Positions 49,645-57,987 of a DNA stretch of 64,000 nucleotides are shown piece after piece. Position 1 is the stretch's first letter. Each line of letters opens with the position of its first letter. A program made the position numbers and the translations under genes. The notes under the pieces were generated by a model. It saw only the letters and a list, made by a program, of their open reading frames with translations, did no database searches and was not told the origin of the DNA. This stretch comes from Nocardia transvalensis (GTDB lineage: Bacteria > Actinomycetota > Actinomycetes > Mycobacteriales > Mycobacteriaceae): contig NZ_JADLQQ010000017.1 of NCBI RefSeq assembly GCF_015477765.1, forward strand, positions 1 through 64,000, given 5' to 3'.

Positions 49645-52017
49645 TCACCGAGGAATGGGAATCGGAATCGGCGGCAACCGCGGTGGCGGAGGCAATCCCG
49701 GAAGGTTCGGCAGCCCTGGCGGACCCGGCGGCGGTCCCGGCGCAGGTGCCTCGCGCTGGGTCCCGTCACTCACGTGGACCGTGATCACCGAACCCGGGAT
49801 GGCCGAGCCGTTGGGTGTGGTGCCGATGACCGTTCCCTTGGCCGCCGATCCGGGCACCGTCACCATCGTGACCTGGAAGCCCGCGCCGATCAGGGTGGAG
49901 CGCGCCTCGCTCTCCGACATGCCGGTCACGTCGGGGATCTGGGAGTTGTTGGCGCCCCGCACATATTTGTCGTCCAGCGGCGGCAGCGCGGGCGGCGGGA
50001 AGCGGTCGAGCACCGGTTTGATGCCGCCGAGCCAGCTGCGCGCCGGCTCGTTACCGCCGTACAGGTTGCCGTCGCCGCAGCTGCGCAGCGGGAACGAGCA
50101 GATCTCGCCCGGCGTGGGCGAGTCGCCGTAGATGTAGGCGGCCCCGGCCAGCGAGTTGGTGAAGCCGAGGAATGCCGAGGACCGGTGCGATTCGGTGGTC
50201 CCGGTCTTGGCCGACAGCGGCGCGTTCCAGCCGACCGCCCGGGCCGATCCGGCCGCGGTGCCGTGGACGTCGTCCTTGCTCATGGCATTGGCGAGGGTGT
50301 TCGCCAGTCCTGGCTCCACGACCTGCTCGCACGCCTGCTGGGTCAGCGGCACCGGCTTGCCGTTGCGGTCGACGACCTCCTTGATCGGATTCGGCGGGCA
50401 CCACTTCCCGCCGGAGCCCAGCGTGGCGGCCACATTGGACAGCTCCAGCGGGTTGATCGGGAACGGGCCGAGGGTGAACGAGCCCATGTTCTGCTGTTTG
50501 ACCATGTCGGCCAGGCTCTGGTTGCCGTGCCCGGAGGTGCCCGGCTGCGTGTAGGAGCGCATGCCGAGGCGGACGGCCATATCGACGGTCGGGGTCACCC
50601 CGACGTCCTGGATGAGCTTGACGAAGGCCGTATTCGGCGACTGGGCCAGCGCCTCGGTCACCGACATCGGTGACTTGTAGTTGCCGACGTTCTTCACGCA
50701 GTACGCGTCCGCCGGACAGCCCGGCGTGTTGCTGTAACCCATACCCTTGGCGACGACGAACGACGGCACGTCGAGCTGGGCGTTGATCCCCAGCCCCTTC
50801 TCCATCGCCGCGGCCGTGGTGAAGATCTTGAAGATCGAGCCCGCACCGTCACCGACCATCGAATACGGCTGCGGCTGCATGGTCTGATGTGTCGCGGTGT
50901 CGAGGCCGTAGTCGCGGCTGGACGCCATGGCCAGCAGCGGGTGCGAATCCTGGCCGGTCCCGATGATGCTCATCACCTCGGCGATGTCGTCGAGCTTCGG
51001 GTTGGTCACCGAATCGACCGAGGCCTTGATCGAGTTCTGCACCGCCGGATCCAGATTGGTGCGGATCAGGTAACCCCCCTTGTCGATCTGATCCTTACTG
51101 ATCCCGGCGTTCTGCAGGTACTGCAGCGCGTAGTCGCAGAAGAAGCCGCGGTCCGCGGCGGCAATGCAGCCGCGCGGCAGCCCCTTCGGTTCCGGCAGCA
51201 CGCCCAGCGGCAGGTTCTTGGCCTCGCGGAACTCCTCGGCCCGGCTGGGGATGTTCTGGATCATCGTGTCCAGCACGATGTTCCGGCGGTCCAGCACGCC
51301 GTTGGGGTTGGTGTAGGGGTTCAGCTTGGAGCTGGACTGCACCATGCCGGCCAGCATCGCCGCCTGTGAGACGGACAGATCCTTGGCGTCGATCCCGAAG
51401 TAGGTCTGGGCGGCGTCCTGCACGCCGTAGGAGCCGTTGCCGAACGGCACCAGGTTCAGATACCGGGTGAGGATCTCGTCCTTGGTCAGCTCTTTTTCCA
51501 GCGTCAGGGCCATCCGGATCTCGCGCAGCTTGCGCGCGGGGGTGGTCTCGATCGCGGCCCGACGCTCGGCGTCGGTCTTCGCGACGACCAGCAGCTGGAA
51601 GTTCTTCACGTACTGCTGGTCGATGGTCGAACCACCCTGCTGCACTTCGCCGCTCGAGGTGTTGCGCAGGAAGGCCCGGAAGGTGCCCTGCCAGTCCACG
51701 CCGCCGTGTTCGGCGAAGCGCTTGTCCTCGATCGACACGATCGCCAGCTTCATATCGTTGGAGATCTTGTCGCTGGGCACCTCGAAGCGCCGCTGCTCGT
51801 AGAGCCAGGCGAAGGGCGCACCGGAGGCGTCGACCATGGTCGACACGGCGGGCACGGTGCCCTCCACCAGTTCCGCGGAGACGTTGTCGACGGCGTCGGC
51901 GGCCCGGTTGGACACGTACCCGAAACCGCCGGCGAGCGGGAACAGCAGCCCGGCCACGAGCACGGCCGCCAGGATGCATGCACCGGCCAGCCTCGCGAGC
52001 GTTTGTGAGATCGGCAC
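49645..52017 (-). CDS. ponA2: Bifunctional class A penicillin-binding protein PonA2
   Basis: This 790-residue enzyme has an N-terminal membrane anchor (about 12-32), a transglycosylase domain (IEDKRFAEHGGVDW and QGGSTIDQQYVKN) and a transpeptidase domain with the nucleophile in AGSIFK, SPN in ALAQSPNTAF and KTG in LSAKTGTTESHR. One PASTA domain (about 690-755, IPDVTGMSESEARSTL) and a Pro-rich tail follow. It polymerises and cross-links peptidoglycan. In mycobacteria PonA2 acts in dormancy and stress survival, beside whiB4 and the metallophosphoesterase as here. Start GTG 52017. Confidence 0.96.
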   Translation of the reverse strand: MPISQTLARLAGACILAAVLVAGLLFPLAGGFGYVSNRAADAVDNVSAELVEGTVPAVSTMVDASGAPFAWLYEQRRFEVPSDKISNDMKLAIVSIEDKRFAEHGGVDWQGTFRAFLRNTSSGEVQQGGSTIDQQYVKNFQLLVVAKTDAERRAAIETTPARKLREIRMALTLEKELTKDEILTRYLNLVPFGNGSYGVQDAAQTYFGIDAKDLSVSQAAMLAGMVQSSSKLNPYTNPNGVLDRRNIVLDTMIQNIPSRAEEFREAKNLPLGVLPEPKGLPRGCIAAADRGFFCDYALQYLQNAGISKDQIDKGGYLIRTNLDPAVQNSIKASVDSVTNPKLDDIAEVMSIIGTGQDSHPLLAMASSRDYGLDTATHQTMQPQPYSMVGDGAGSIFKIFTTAAAMEKGLGINAQLDVPSFVVAKGMGYSNTPGCPADAYCVKNVGNYKSPMSVTEALAQSPNTAFVKLIQDVGVTPTVDMAVRLGMRSYTQPGTSGHGNQSLADMVKQQNMGSFTLGPFPINPLELSNVAATLGSGGKWCPPNPIKEVVDRNGKPVPLTQQACEQVVEPGLANTLANAMSKDDVHGTAAGSARAVGWNAPLSAKTGTTESHRSSAFLGFTNSLAGAAYIYGDSPTPGEICSFPLRSCGDGNLYGGNEPARSWLGGIKPVLDRFPPPALPPLDDKYVRGANNSQIPDVTGMSESEARSTLIGAGFQVTMVTVPGSAAKGTVIGTTPNGSAIPGSVITVHVSDGTQREAPAPGPPPGPPGLPNLPGLPPPPRLPPIPIPIPR

Positions 52018-52271
52018 GAGACCAAGCCTAATTGGATGTCCCGAGGCCGCGCGGTGTGCGGTCGAGGCGGACTGTCTCCGCCCTGTTCAGGGCGACGGAG
52101 GGGGACTCGCGAACCGCCGCCCGGGCGCGTCGCGCACGGCCGCGCCGGGCGTGTCGTCCGGTTGCTTTCGCCCTGTCCGGTTCCGGTTGGAATTTGCAGG
52201 GACGGTCGTACCAAAAATTCCGGGGACGGTCTTGCGCAGTCGCCATACCTTTACCTAGATTGAGAACCCAG

Positions 52272-52287
52272 TGTGATAGAGCTAACA
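52272..52287. promoter_or_regulatory. CRP/GlxR-type site upstream of whiB4
   Basis: TGTGATAGAGCTAACA matches the actinobacterial CRP/GlxR consensus TGTGA-N6-TCACA with one mismatch. It lies 109 bases before the whiB4 start in the 378-base ponA2/whiB4 divergent region, which holds no other gene. A Crp homologue is encoded at 56804-57478. Confidence 0.6.
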
Positions 52288-52395
52288 CTCAAAGTGGAAT
52301 GTGGTGCAGGACGCAGTGGGGTTGGGTTGCTGCGCACTGCACGCGATTCTGGAGCGCCGTTGACCCGGTGTTCGGACTGCAAAGGGGCACACCAA

Positions 52396-52719
52396 ATGCA
52401 CATGACTACCCCCATCGCTCGATTGGACGTGGAGCAGGCCGAAGCGAGAATCGCCTGGGTGTCCCAGGCCCGATGCAAGGAAGTAGATCCCGATCAGCTG
52501 TTCGTGCGCGGCGCGGCTCAGCGCAAGGCGGCGACTATCTGCCGACACTGCCCGGTGTTGATGGAGTGCGGTGCCGACGCCCTGGACAATCGAGTGGAGT
52601 TCGGTGTGTGGGGTGGCATGACCGAACGGCAGCGGCGGGCGCTGCTCAAACAGCATCCGGAGGTGACGTCCTGGGCCGACTTCTTCCGTGCCCAGCGTCA
52701 GCAGAAGGTGGCAATGTAG
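52396..52719 (+). CDS. whiB4: WhiB4 redox-sensing iron-sulfur regulator
   Basis: This 107-residue WhiB protein has four Fe-S cysteines (C27, C49, C52, C58 in ICRHCPVLMEC), the GVWGG turn at 70-74 and a basic DNA-binding tail (MTERQRRALLKQHPE). Sequence and synteny with ponA2 match WhiB4, which senses oxygen and redox stress through a [4Fe-4S] cluster and modulates antioxidant genes and beta-lactam tolerance in mycobacteria. ATG 52396 follows AAAGGGG; a second ATG two codons later is possible. A CRP-type site lies upstream. Confidence 0.95.
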   Translation: MHMTTPIARLDVEQAEARIAWVSQARCKEVDPDQLFVRGAAQRKAATICRHCPVLMECGADALDNRVEFGVWGGMTERQRRALLKQHPEVTSWADFFRAQRQQKVAM

Positions 52720-52785
52720 CCCGACAGACGAACGGTCCGAGCCCGCGCGAGCGGGCTCGAACCGTTTCACTCCGAGTTTCCAGGC

Positions 52786-53991
52786 TCAGCGGCCGTTCCC
52801 GGCCAGCTGATCACCCACCGCCCGCAGGGCGTCGAGATCCGACACCTCGAACGGCAGCGCGGTCACCGCGACAATCGGGACCCGTGGGTGGGCGCCGGTG
52901 AACCGATGCAGCAGATGCCGTTCGCGCTTGGCAGTGGTCGCCCGATGCGCATGAATGCGCAGCACATTCGCGGCAAGCGCATTCGCATCCTCCCCAGTTC
53001 CGGCACGTCCCCCATCCCCAATGGTTCCGGCATGCTCGGGGCCGGAACCATTGGGAACCAGCCGATCCGCGGCAGCCAGGGCATGTTCGGGCGACAGCGA
53101 GCACAGCACGGGATGGGTGCGGTTGAGCACCAGTCCGGCCGGCGGCATGTTGTCGGTGGAGAGCCGGTCCACGAAGAACGAGGCCTCGCGCAGCGCATCC
53201 GGTTCCGCCGCGGCCACCACCAGGAAGTGCGTGCCCGGCCGCGACAGCATCGCGTAGGTCCGCTCGGCCCGGTCCTGGAAACCGCCGAACATCGACTCCA
53301 GCGACTGCAGGAACAGCGAGGCGTCCTTGAGCATCTGACCGCCCACGATGGTCGAGACGCCGCGCACCGCCAGGCTCATCGCGCCCGTCACGAACCGGCC
53401 CACGCCCCGGCCCGGTGCCATGATGACGCGAATCATGCGGCCGTTGAGGAAGTTTCCGAGCCGCTTCGGCGCGTCGAGGAAGTCCAGCGCATTGCGCGAG
53501 GGCGGGGTGTCGACCACGATCAGGTCCCACTCCCGCCGCGCGGCCAGCTGCCCCAGCTTCTCCATCGCCATGTATTCCTGTGTGCCCCCGAAGGATGAGG
53601 CGACGGTCTGATAGAAGGGGTTGGCGAAGATCTGCTCGGCCTTCTCCGGGCTGGTGTGCTCGAGCACCATCTCGTCGAAGGTGCGGCGCATGTTCAGCAT
53701 CATCGCGTGCAGCTCACCCTTGGCCTCGGGCCCGAGCTGCACCCGCTGCGGGGCGTTGCCCAGATCGCTGACGCCCAGCGACTGCGCCAGCCGTCGCGCC
53801 GGGTCGATGGTCAGCACCACGACCTTGCGGCCCTGTTCGGCGGCGCGCAGCGCGATCGCGGCGGCCGTAGTGGTCTTCCCGACACCGCCGGAGCCGCAGC
53901 AGACGATCACCCGTGCGGTCGGATCGGCGATGATGCCCGAAACGTCGAGCGGGGTAACGTTCGGCGGGAGCAGCGTGGGTGTGGCGGGCAT
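52786..53991 (-). CDS. ArsA/GET3-like ATPase, second subunit (Rv3680-like)
   Basis: This 401-residue P-loop ATPase has the deviant Walker A GSGGVGKTTTAAAIA (about 33-47), the switch I region DPARRLAQ, switch II VDTPPSRNALDF and the arsenite-pump family layout. It pairs with the gene at 53991 (one-base overlap), like Rv3679-Rv3680, a BagAB ATPase pair protecting mycobacteria from oxidative and glycerol-linked stress. Relative to the mycobacterial protein it has about 20 extra residues near 310-335 (VPNGSGPEHAGTIGDGGRAG), encoded over a perfect 15-bp hairpin. Confidence 0.9.
   Translation of the reverse strand: MPATPTLLPPNVTPLDVSGIIADPTARVIVCCGSGGVGKTTTAAAIALRAAEQGRKVVVLTIDPARRLAQSLGVSDLGNAPQRVQLGPEAKGELHAMMLNMRRTFDEMVLEHTSPEKAEQIFANPFYQTVASSFGGTQEYMAMEKLGQLAARREWDLIVVDTPPSRNALDFLDAPKRLGNFLNGRMIRVIMAPGRGVGRFVTGAMSLAVRGVSTIVGGQMLKDASLFLQSLESMFGGFQDRAERTYAMLSRPGTHFLVVAAAEPDALREASFFVDRLSTDNMPPAGLVLNRTHPVLCSLSPEHALAAADRLVPNGSGPEHAGTIGDGGRAGTGEDANALAANVLRIHAHRATTAKRERHLLHRFTGAHPRVPIVAVTALPFEVSDLDALRAVGDQLAGNGR
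53017..53055. repeat. Palindromic element inside the ATPase coding sequence
   Basis: A perfect 15-bp inverted repeat (53017-53031 with 53041-53055; arm CCCAATGGTTCCGGC) with a 9-base loop, inside the ArsA-like gene. It resembles the intergenic hairpins at 44615 and 49604 and coincides with extra residues in the protein. Confidence 0.85.
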
Positions 53992-55028
53992 CAGCGGACT
54001 CCCTGCTCGCTCAGATGTTCGGCCAGCTCGTACAGCCCGCCCAGATCCATGCCGTCGGGCAGGGCGGGCAGGTACAGCCGGCTGATATCGACCTTGGCCA
54101 GCGCGGCCGAACTGTCGTCCTGTGCCTGCAGGGTGGCCGAATGTTCCACCGTCTCGCGCAGCAGGCCCTCGAAATCGCCGTCGGACAGGGTGATTCCGGC
54201 GGCCTTCAGTCCGGCGCGCAGCGCCTCGGTGTCGAGGTCGCCGGTGGCCGCTCGGGCGCGCAGCTCCAGCGGGAGGTAGCCCTGGGTAGCCCGGTTGACG
54301 ATCACGGTGCCGATCCGGAAGTCGGACTCGGTCAATTCCGCGACGGCGTCGGCGGTTTCCTGCACCGGCAGCGCCTCGAGCAGGGTCACCAGGTGAACGA
54401 TGGTCTGATCGGAGTGCAGCAGATTGGAGACGCCCTCGGCCTGCGAGGCGATCGGGCCGCCCTTGGCCACCTCGGCCATCGCCTTGGTGACGTCGAGGAA
54501 GCTGGCGATGCGGCCGGTCGGCGGCGCGTCCACGACCACCTCGTCGTAGGCCGGCTTACCCGACTTGTCCACGCGCACAGCGCATTCCTTGATCTTGCCG
54601 GTGAGGATGACGTCCCGCAGGCCCGGCGCGATCGTGGTGACGAATTCGATGGCCCCCATGCGCCGCATCGCCCGCCCGGCGAAGCCGAGGTTGTAGAACA
54701 TGTCCAGGTATTCGAGGAAGGCGTGCTCGATGTCGAGGGCCAGCGCCATGACCTCGCCGCCGCCGTCGGCGGTGGCGATCTTGGTTTCGGTCGGCGGCAG
54801 CGGCGGCAGATCGAACAGCTGGGCTATCGACTGCCTGCCCTCCACCTCGACCAGCAGCACCCGCCGCCCCCCGGCCGCCAGTGCGAGTGCCAAAGCCGCG
54901 GCGACGGTGGATTTGCCGGTCCCACCCTTGCCGGAAACATAATGCAGGCGAGCCCTGTCCGCCCGTTCCGGCCACCCTCGTTTCAACCCCGGCTCTTCCG
55001 AAACGGGCGCTGCAGTCGGTACTCCCAC
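53991..55028 (-). CDS. ArsA/GET3-like ATPase, first subunit (Rv3679-like)
   Basis: This 345-residue P-loop ATPase has the deviant Walker A SGKGGTGKSTVAAA (about 33-46), switch I VEVEGRQSIAQLF, and switch II VVVDAPPTGRIASFLD. It is coupled to the second ATPase by a one-base overlap (TGATG), forming a heteromeric pair like mycobacterial Rv3679-Rv3680. The pair has no membrane-pump partner here. The GTG start at 55028 begins MGVPTAAP. It probably acts in cytosolic stress protection. Confidence 0.92.
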   Translation of the reverse strand: MGVPTAAPVSEEPGLKRGWPERADRARLHYVSGKGGTGKSTVAAALALALAAGGRRVLLVEVEGRQSIAQLFDLPPLPPTETKIATADGGGEVMALALDIEHAFLEYLDMFYNLGFAGRAMRRMGAIEFVTTIAPGLRDVILTGKIKECAVRVDKSGKPAYDEVVVDAPPTGRIASFLDVTKAMAEVAKGGPIASQAEGVSNLLHSDQTIVHLVTLLEALPVQETADAVAELTESDFRIGTVIVNRATQGYLPLELRARAATGDLDTEALRAGLKAAGITLSDGDFEGLLRETVEHSATLQAQDDSSAALAKVDISRLYLPALPDGMDLGGLYELAEHLSEQGVR

Positions 55029-55123
55029 GTCCGCGAGCCTATAACCGGTTGCGAAACCATGGCCACAGGCCGCACCGACTGTTCGCTAGGCCACAGTGCC
55101 TTCCCACAAGGTCTACCCGCAGC

Positions 55124-55215
55124 GTTCGCGGCCCGGCTCGTTTCTGGACTGACGGAGCGGGGGAGCGAAGCGGAGGAGCGGAGGAGGGAAGAAACGAGCC
55201 TCAGGGGCCGCGAAC
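55124..55215. promoter_or_regulatory. Long inverted repeat upstream of the DUF4177-type gene
   Basis: Arms of 22 bases (GTTCGCGGCCC plus GGCTCGTTTCT at 55124-55145; AGAAACGAGCC plus GGGCCGCGAAC at 55190-55215) pair with one 4-base bulge around a purine-rich loop. The right arm ends 36 bases before the ATG at 55252. Could be an RNA leader structure, a terminator, or a small mobile repeat. Nothing else is seen between 55029 and 55251. Confidence 0.65.
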
Positions 55216-55251
55216 CCGCGACGCCGGAGGCGGCGCCATAAACTCAGCGCC

Positions 55252-55416
55252 ATGAGTGATGTGACCCTGTGGGAGTACGCCACCGTGCCGTTGTTGACGC
55301 ACGCGACCAAGCAGATCCTGGACCAGTGGGGAGCCGACGGCTGGGAGCTGGTGACGGTGCTGCCCGGTCCGACGGGCGAACAGCACGTCGCCTACCTGAA
55401 GCGGGAGAAGCGCTGA
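55252..55416 (+). CDS. Small DUF4177-like protein
   Basis: This 54-residue protein (MSDVTLWEYATVPLLTHATK at the start, then QWGADGWELVTVLPGPTGEQ) has the W-E-Y and GADGWELVTV features of DUF4177-type proteins. A small gene of this kind precedes the RidA gene in mycobacteria (Rv3678A position). It overlaps the RidA start by one base (TGATG). Function unknown. Confidence 0.75.
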   Translation: MSDVTLWEYATVPLLTHATKQILDQWGADGWELVTVLPGPTGEQHVAYLKREKR

Positions 55417-55883
55417 TGACCGACTCGACTCCGTGGCGGACGAATCTGGAGCGGCTCGGACTAGAGCTGCCTGCGGTGGCCGCCCCGGCGGGTGCCTACA
55501 TCCCCGCGCTGCGCTCCGGATCGCTGGTCTTCACCTCCGGACAGCTGCCGTTCGTGAACGGTCAGCTGTCGGCCGTCGGCAAGGTCGGCGCCGAGGTGAG
55601 CCTGGAGCAGGCCAAGGAGGCTGCCAAGCTGTGTGCGCTCAACGCCCTGGCCGCGGTCCACGACCTGGTCGGGCTCGACGAGGTGGTGCGGATCGTCAAG
55701 GTGGTCGGATTCGTGGCGTCGGCGCCGGGATTCAACGACCAGCCGCTGGTGATCAACGGCGCCTCGGAATTCCTGGGCGAGGTGTTCGGGCAGGCCGGTG
55801 TGCACGCCCGCTCTGCGGTCGGCGTCTTCGAACTGCCCAAGAACACCCCGGTCGAGGTGGAGCTCATCGCCGAGGTGCGCTAG
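55416..55883 (+). CDS. RidA/YjgF-family protein
   Basis: This 155-residue protein has the RidA fold pattern: AYIPALRSGSLVFTSGQLPF, AKLCALNALAAVHDLVGLDE, VVRIVKVVGFVASAPGF and RSAVGVFELPKNTPVEVE. RidA proteins hydrolyse reactive enamine/imine intermediates; here the catalytic Arg is in HARSAVG. Length and synteny match mycobacterial Rv3678c. Translationally coupled to the upstream small gene. Confidence 0.92.
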   Translation: MTDSTPWRTNLERLGLELPAVAAPAGAYIPALRSGSLVFTSGQLPFVNGQLSAVGKVGAEVSLEQAKEAAKLCALNALAAVHDLVGLDEVVRIVKVVGFVASAPGFNDQPLVINGASEFLGEVFGQAGVHARSAVGVFELPKNTPVEVELIAEVR

Positions 55884-55954
55884 CGGCCGTTGTGCGGTAA
55901 GCACATTCGGTAGGGCACGGAAGTTCGTCGCAGGCCCGCGCGTTAGGAGAGAGC

Positions 55955-56749
55955 ATGACCCTCACCCATCCCGCGTACGGGCAGTTGCGTCCGGTGACGG
56001 CGACGGCGTCGGTGCTGTTGGCGAACAATCCCAATCAGATGACCCTGCAGGGCACCAATACCTGGATCCTGCGTGCCCCGGGTCGGTCCGACTGCGTCGT
56101 GATCGATCCGGGGCCCAAGGATCGCTCGCACAGCGAGGCGATCGCGCGGGAAACCGGGGGAAATATCGCGCTGACCCTGATCACGCATCACCATCACGAT
56201 CACACCGGCGGGATCGATCGGTTGGTGAAGCTGACCGGCACGCCGGTCCGCGCCGCCGATCCGAAGTTTCTGCACGGTTCGGGCGCGCCGCTGGCCGACG
56301 GTGAGGTGATCGAGGCTGCGGGCCTGCGCATCACGGTGCTCGCCACACCGGGTCATACCCGCGATTCGGTGAGTTTCCTGCTGGACGATGCCGTCTTGAC
56401 CGGTGACACCGTGCTCGGCAGCGGCACGACTGTGCTGGAATCCCGAGACGGCGCGCTAGGGGACTATCTGGCCTCGCTGGATCGGCTGTCGGAGGTCGCG
56501 AACGGTCGGGTGCTGCTCCCGGCACACGGCCCGGATCACCCGGATGCCGAGCCGGTGATCGGTTACTACATTCGCCACCGCCAGGAGCGCTTGGACCAGG
56601 TGCGGGAGGCGCTGCGCGTACTCGGCCCCGATGCCCGGCCGCTGCAGATCGTGGCGCGCGTCTACGCCGACGTCGACAAACGCCTGTGGCCCGCGGCCCG
56701 CAGCTCGGTCAAGGCCCAGCTGGCCTACCTCCGCAGTCAAGCGTCCTGA
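55955..56749 (+). CDS. Metallo-beta-lactamase-fold hydrolase (Rv3677c-like)
   Basis: This 264-residue hydrolase has the zinc motif THHHHDHTGG (about 78-87), a third His in ATPGHTRDS, an Asp in LTGDTVLGSG and a final His in PAHGPDH. It resembles the glyoxalase II/LACTB2 branch rather than true beta-lactamases. In mycobacteria the orthologue lies between RidA and Crp genes, as here. AGGAGAG precedes the ATG. Substrate unknown. Confidence 0.92.
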   Translation: MTLTHPAYGQLRPVTATASVLLANNPNQMTLQGTNTWILRAPGRSDCVVIDPGPKDRSHSEAIARETGGNIALTLITHHHHDHTGGIDRLVKLTGTPVRAADPKFLHGSGAPLADGEVIEAAGLRITVLATPGHTRDSVSFLLDDAVLTGDTVLGSGTTVLESRDGALGDYLASLDRLSEVANGRVLLPAHGPDHPDAEPVIGYYIRHRQERLDQVREALRVLGPDARPLQIVARVYADVDKRLWPAARSSVKAQLAYLRSQAS

Positions 56750-56761
56750 CACACCCACCCG

Positions 56762-56786
56762 GCGGCCTCTCGCCGGGAGAGGCCGC
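56762..56786. terminator. Hairpin terminator between hydrolase and crp
   Basis: A perfect 10-bp stem (56762-56771 with 56777-56786) with a 5-base loop between two convergent genes. No T run. Confidence 0.75.
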
Positions 56787-56803
56787 GCCGGATGACGGGG
56801 TGG

Positions 56804-57478
56804 TCAGCGGGCCCGGCGGGCCAGCCGCTCCGAGTCGGTGATCAGCACGCTCTTCCCCTCGAGCCGCAGCCAGCCGCGATGGGCGAAGTCGGCCAGGGCC
56901 TTGTTCACCGTCTCGCGGGAGGCGCCCACGAGCTGGGCGATCTCCTCCTGGGTGAGGTCGTGGGTGACCCGCAGCGCGCCCGCCTCCTGGGTGCCGAACC
57001 GCTGCGCCAGCTGCAACAGCGCCTTGGCGACGCGGCCGGGCACGTCGGTGAAAATCAGGTCCGCGAGGTTGTTGTTGGTGCGGCGGAGGCGGCGGGCGAG
57101 GACCCGCAGCAACTGCTCAGCGATCTCCGGTCGCTGGTCGATCCACGACTTGAGAGCGTCGCGGTTCATGGTCACGGCGCGGACCTCGGTCACGGTGGTG
57201 GCCGTCGAGGTGCGCGGGCCCGGATCGAAGATCGACAGCTCACCGAACATGTCCGACGGGCCCATGATGGTCAGCAGGTTCTCCCGGCCATCAGGCGACC
57301 GGCGGCCGATCTTCACCTTGCCCGACGTGATGATGTACAGCCGGTCGCCCGGTTCGCCCTCATTGAAGATGACGTGGCCGCGAGGGAAGTCCACGGGCTC
57401 GAGCTGTTTGGCGAGAGCCGCCACCGCGGTGGGCTCGACGCCTTGGAAGATGCCTGCTCTGGCGAGGGCCTCGTCCAC
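56804..57478 (-). CDS. crp: Crp/GlxR-type cAMP-responsive global regulator
   Basis: This 224-residue regulator has an N-terminal cyclic-nucleotide-binding domain (VIFNEGEPGDRLYIITSGKV; FGELSIFDPGPRTSTATTV with the phosphate-binding Arg and Thr/Ser) and a C-terminal winged helix (TQEEIAQLVGASRETVNKAL). Length equals Rv3676 of M. tuberculosis, in the same gene neighbourhood. It controls carbon, redox and starvation genes; a matching site lies upstream of whiB4. The GTG start at 57478 follows AAGGAG. A weak self-site may lie at 57563-57580. Confidence 0.95.
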   Translation of the reverse strand: MDEALARAGIFQGVEPTAVAALAKQLEPVDFPRGHVIFNEGEPGDRLYIITSGKVKIGRRSPDGRENLLTIMGPSDMFGELSIFDPGPRTSTATTVTEVRAVTMNRDALKSWIDQRPEIAEQLLRVLARRLRRTNNNLADLIFTDVPGRVAKALLQLAQRFGTQEAGALRVTHDLTQEEIAQLVGASRETVNKALADFAHRGWLRLEGKSVLITDSERLARRAR

Positions 57479-57653
57479 GAATGTGCTCCTTATGGGAATT
57501 GGCTCTGTCGGGGACCGAAGCGATTCGGCCGACAGTGCAGTCTACTTGGCATACGGGCAGCGTAGTGACAGACACCACGTAACGCGCGGTTTGTGGAACG
57601 CTCGTAATGCCTGATTGGTTCCCGTTGCCGTCCGCGATTCTGCCGGACGCCGA

Positions 57654-57896
57654 TCAGCTGGCCGCGGCCACGTCCAACTCGTCGCCGCTGGCCCGTCTGC
57701 GCCGCGCGCGGGTCGCATGCGGCGGCACCCCGAGCTTCGCCAATTCGTTGACCTCGGCATTGCTGGCCCGGTCGAGGTACTGCTGGACCTCTTCCTCCGG
57801 TTCGAGCAGTTTGCGTAGCCGGTTCTCGACCCGTTCCATGAACAGCGCGAACAGCATCAACACCACCGGGAAGAGCACCACAGCGAGTCCTTGCAT
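57654..57896 (-). CDS. Small membrane protein (Rv3675-like)
   Basis: This 80-residue protein has one N-terminal hydrophobic helix (VVLFPVVLMLFALFM, about 6-20), then a charged coiled segment (RVENRLRKLLEPEEEVQQYL) and a basic tail. A small membrane protein holds this place between crp and nth in mycobacteria. Function unknown. The start at 57896 is chosen so that the helix begins right after the N-terminus. Confidence 0.7.
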   Translation of the reverse strand: MQGLAVVLFPVVLMLFALFMERVENRLRKLLEPEEEVQQYLDRASNAEVNELAKLGVPPHATRARRRRASGDELDVAAAS

Positions 57897-57987
57897 AGGG
57901 GTGAGTAAACACGGAGAAGGTCTCAGATGGAACACGGGGCGTCTTCACGGGCGCGCTCCTGTCGGTGGGGTTCCGTAAGGTGGACGC

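Noticed and set aside
48681..49769. Minus-strand frame with repeated Pro/Arg/Ala peptide
   Set aside because: It merely reads through the 25-bp tandem array and the antisense of the YqeY gene.
55955..56749. True beta-lactamase
   Set aside because: Motifs fit the glyoxalase II/LACTB2 branch and no signal peptide is present.
57563..57580. CRP self-binding site upstream of crp
   Set aside because: TAGTGACAGACACCACGT matches the consensus poorly in both halves; mentioned only as a weak possibility.
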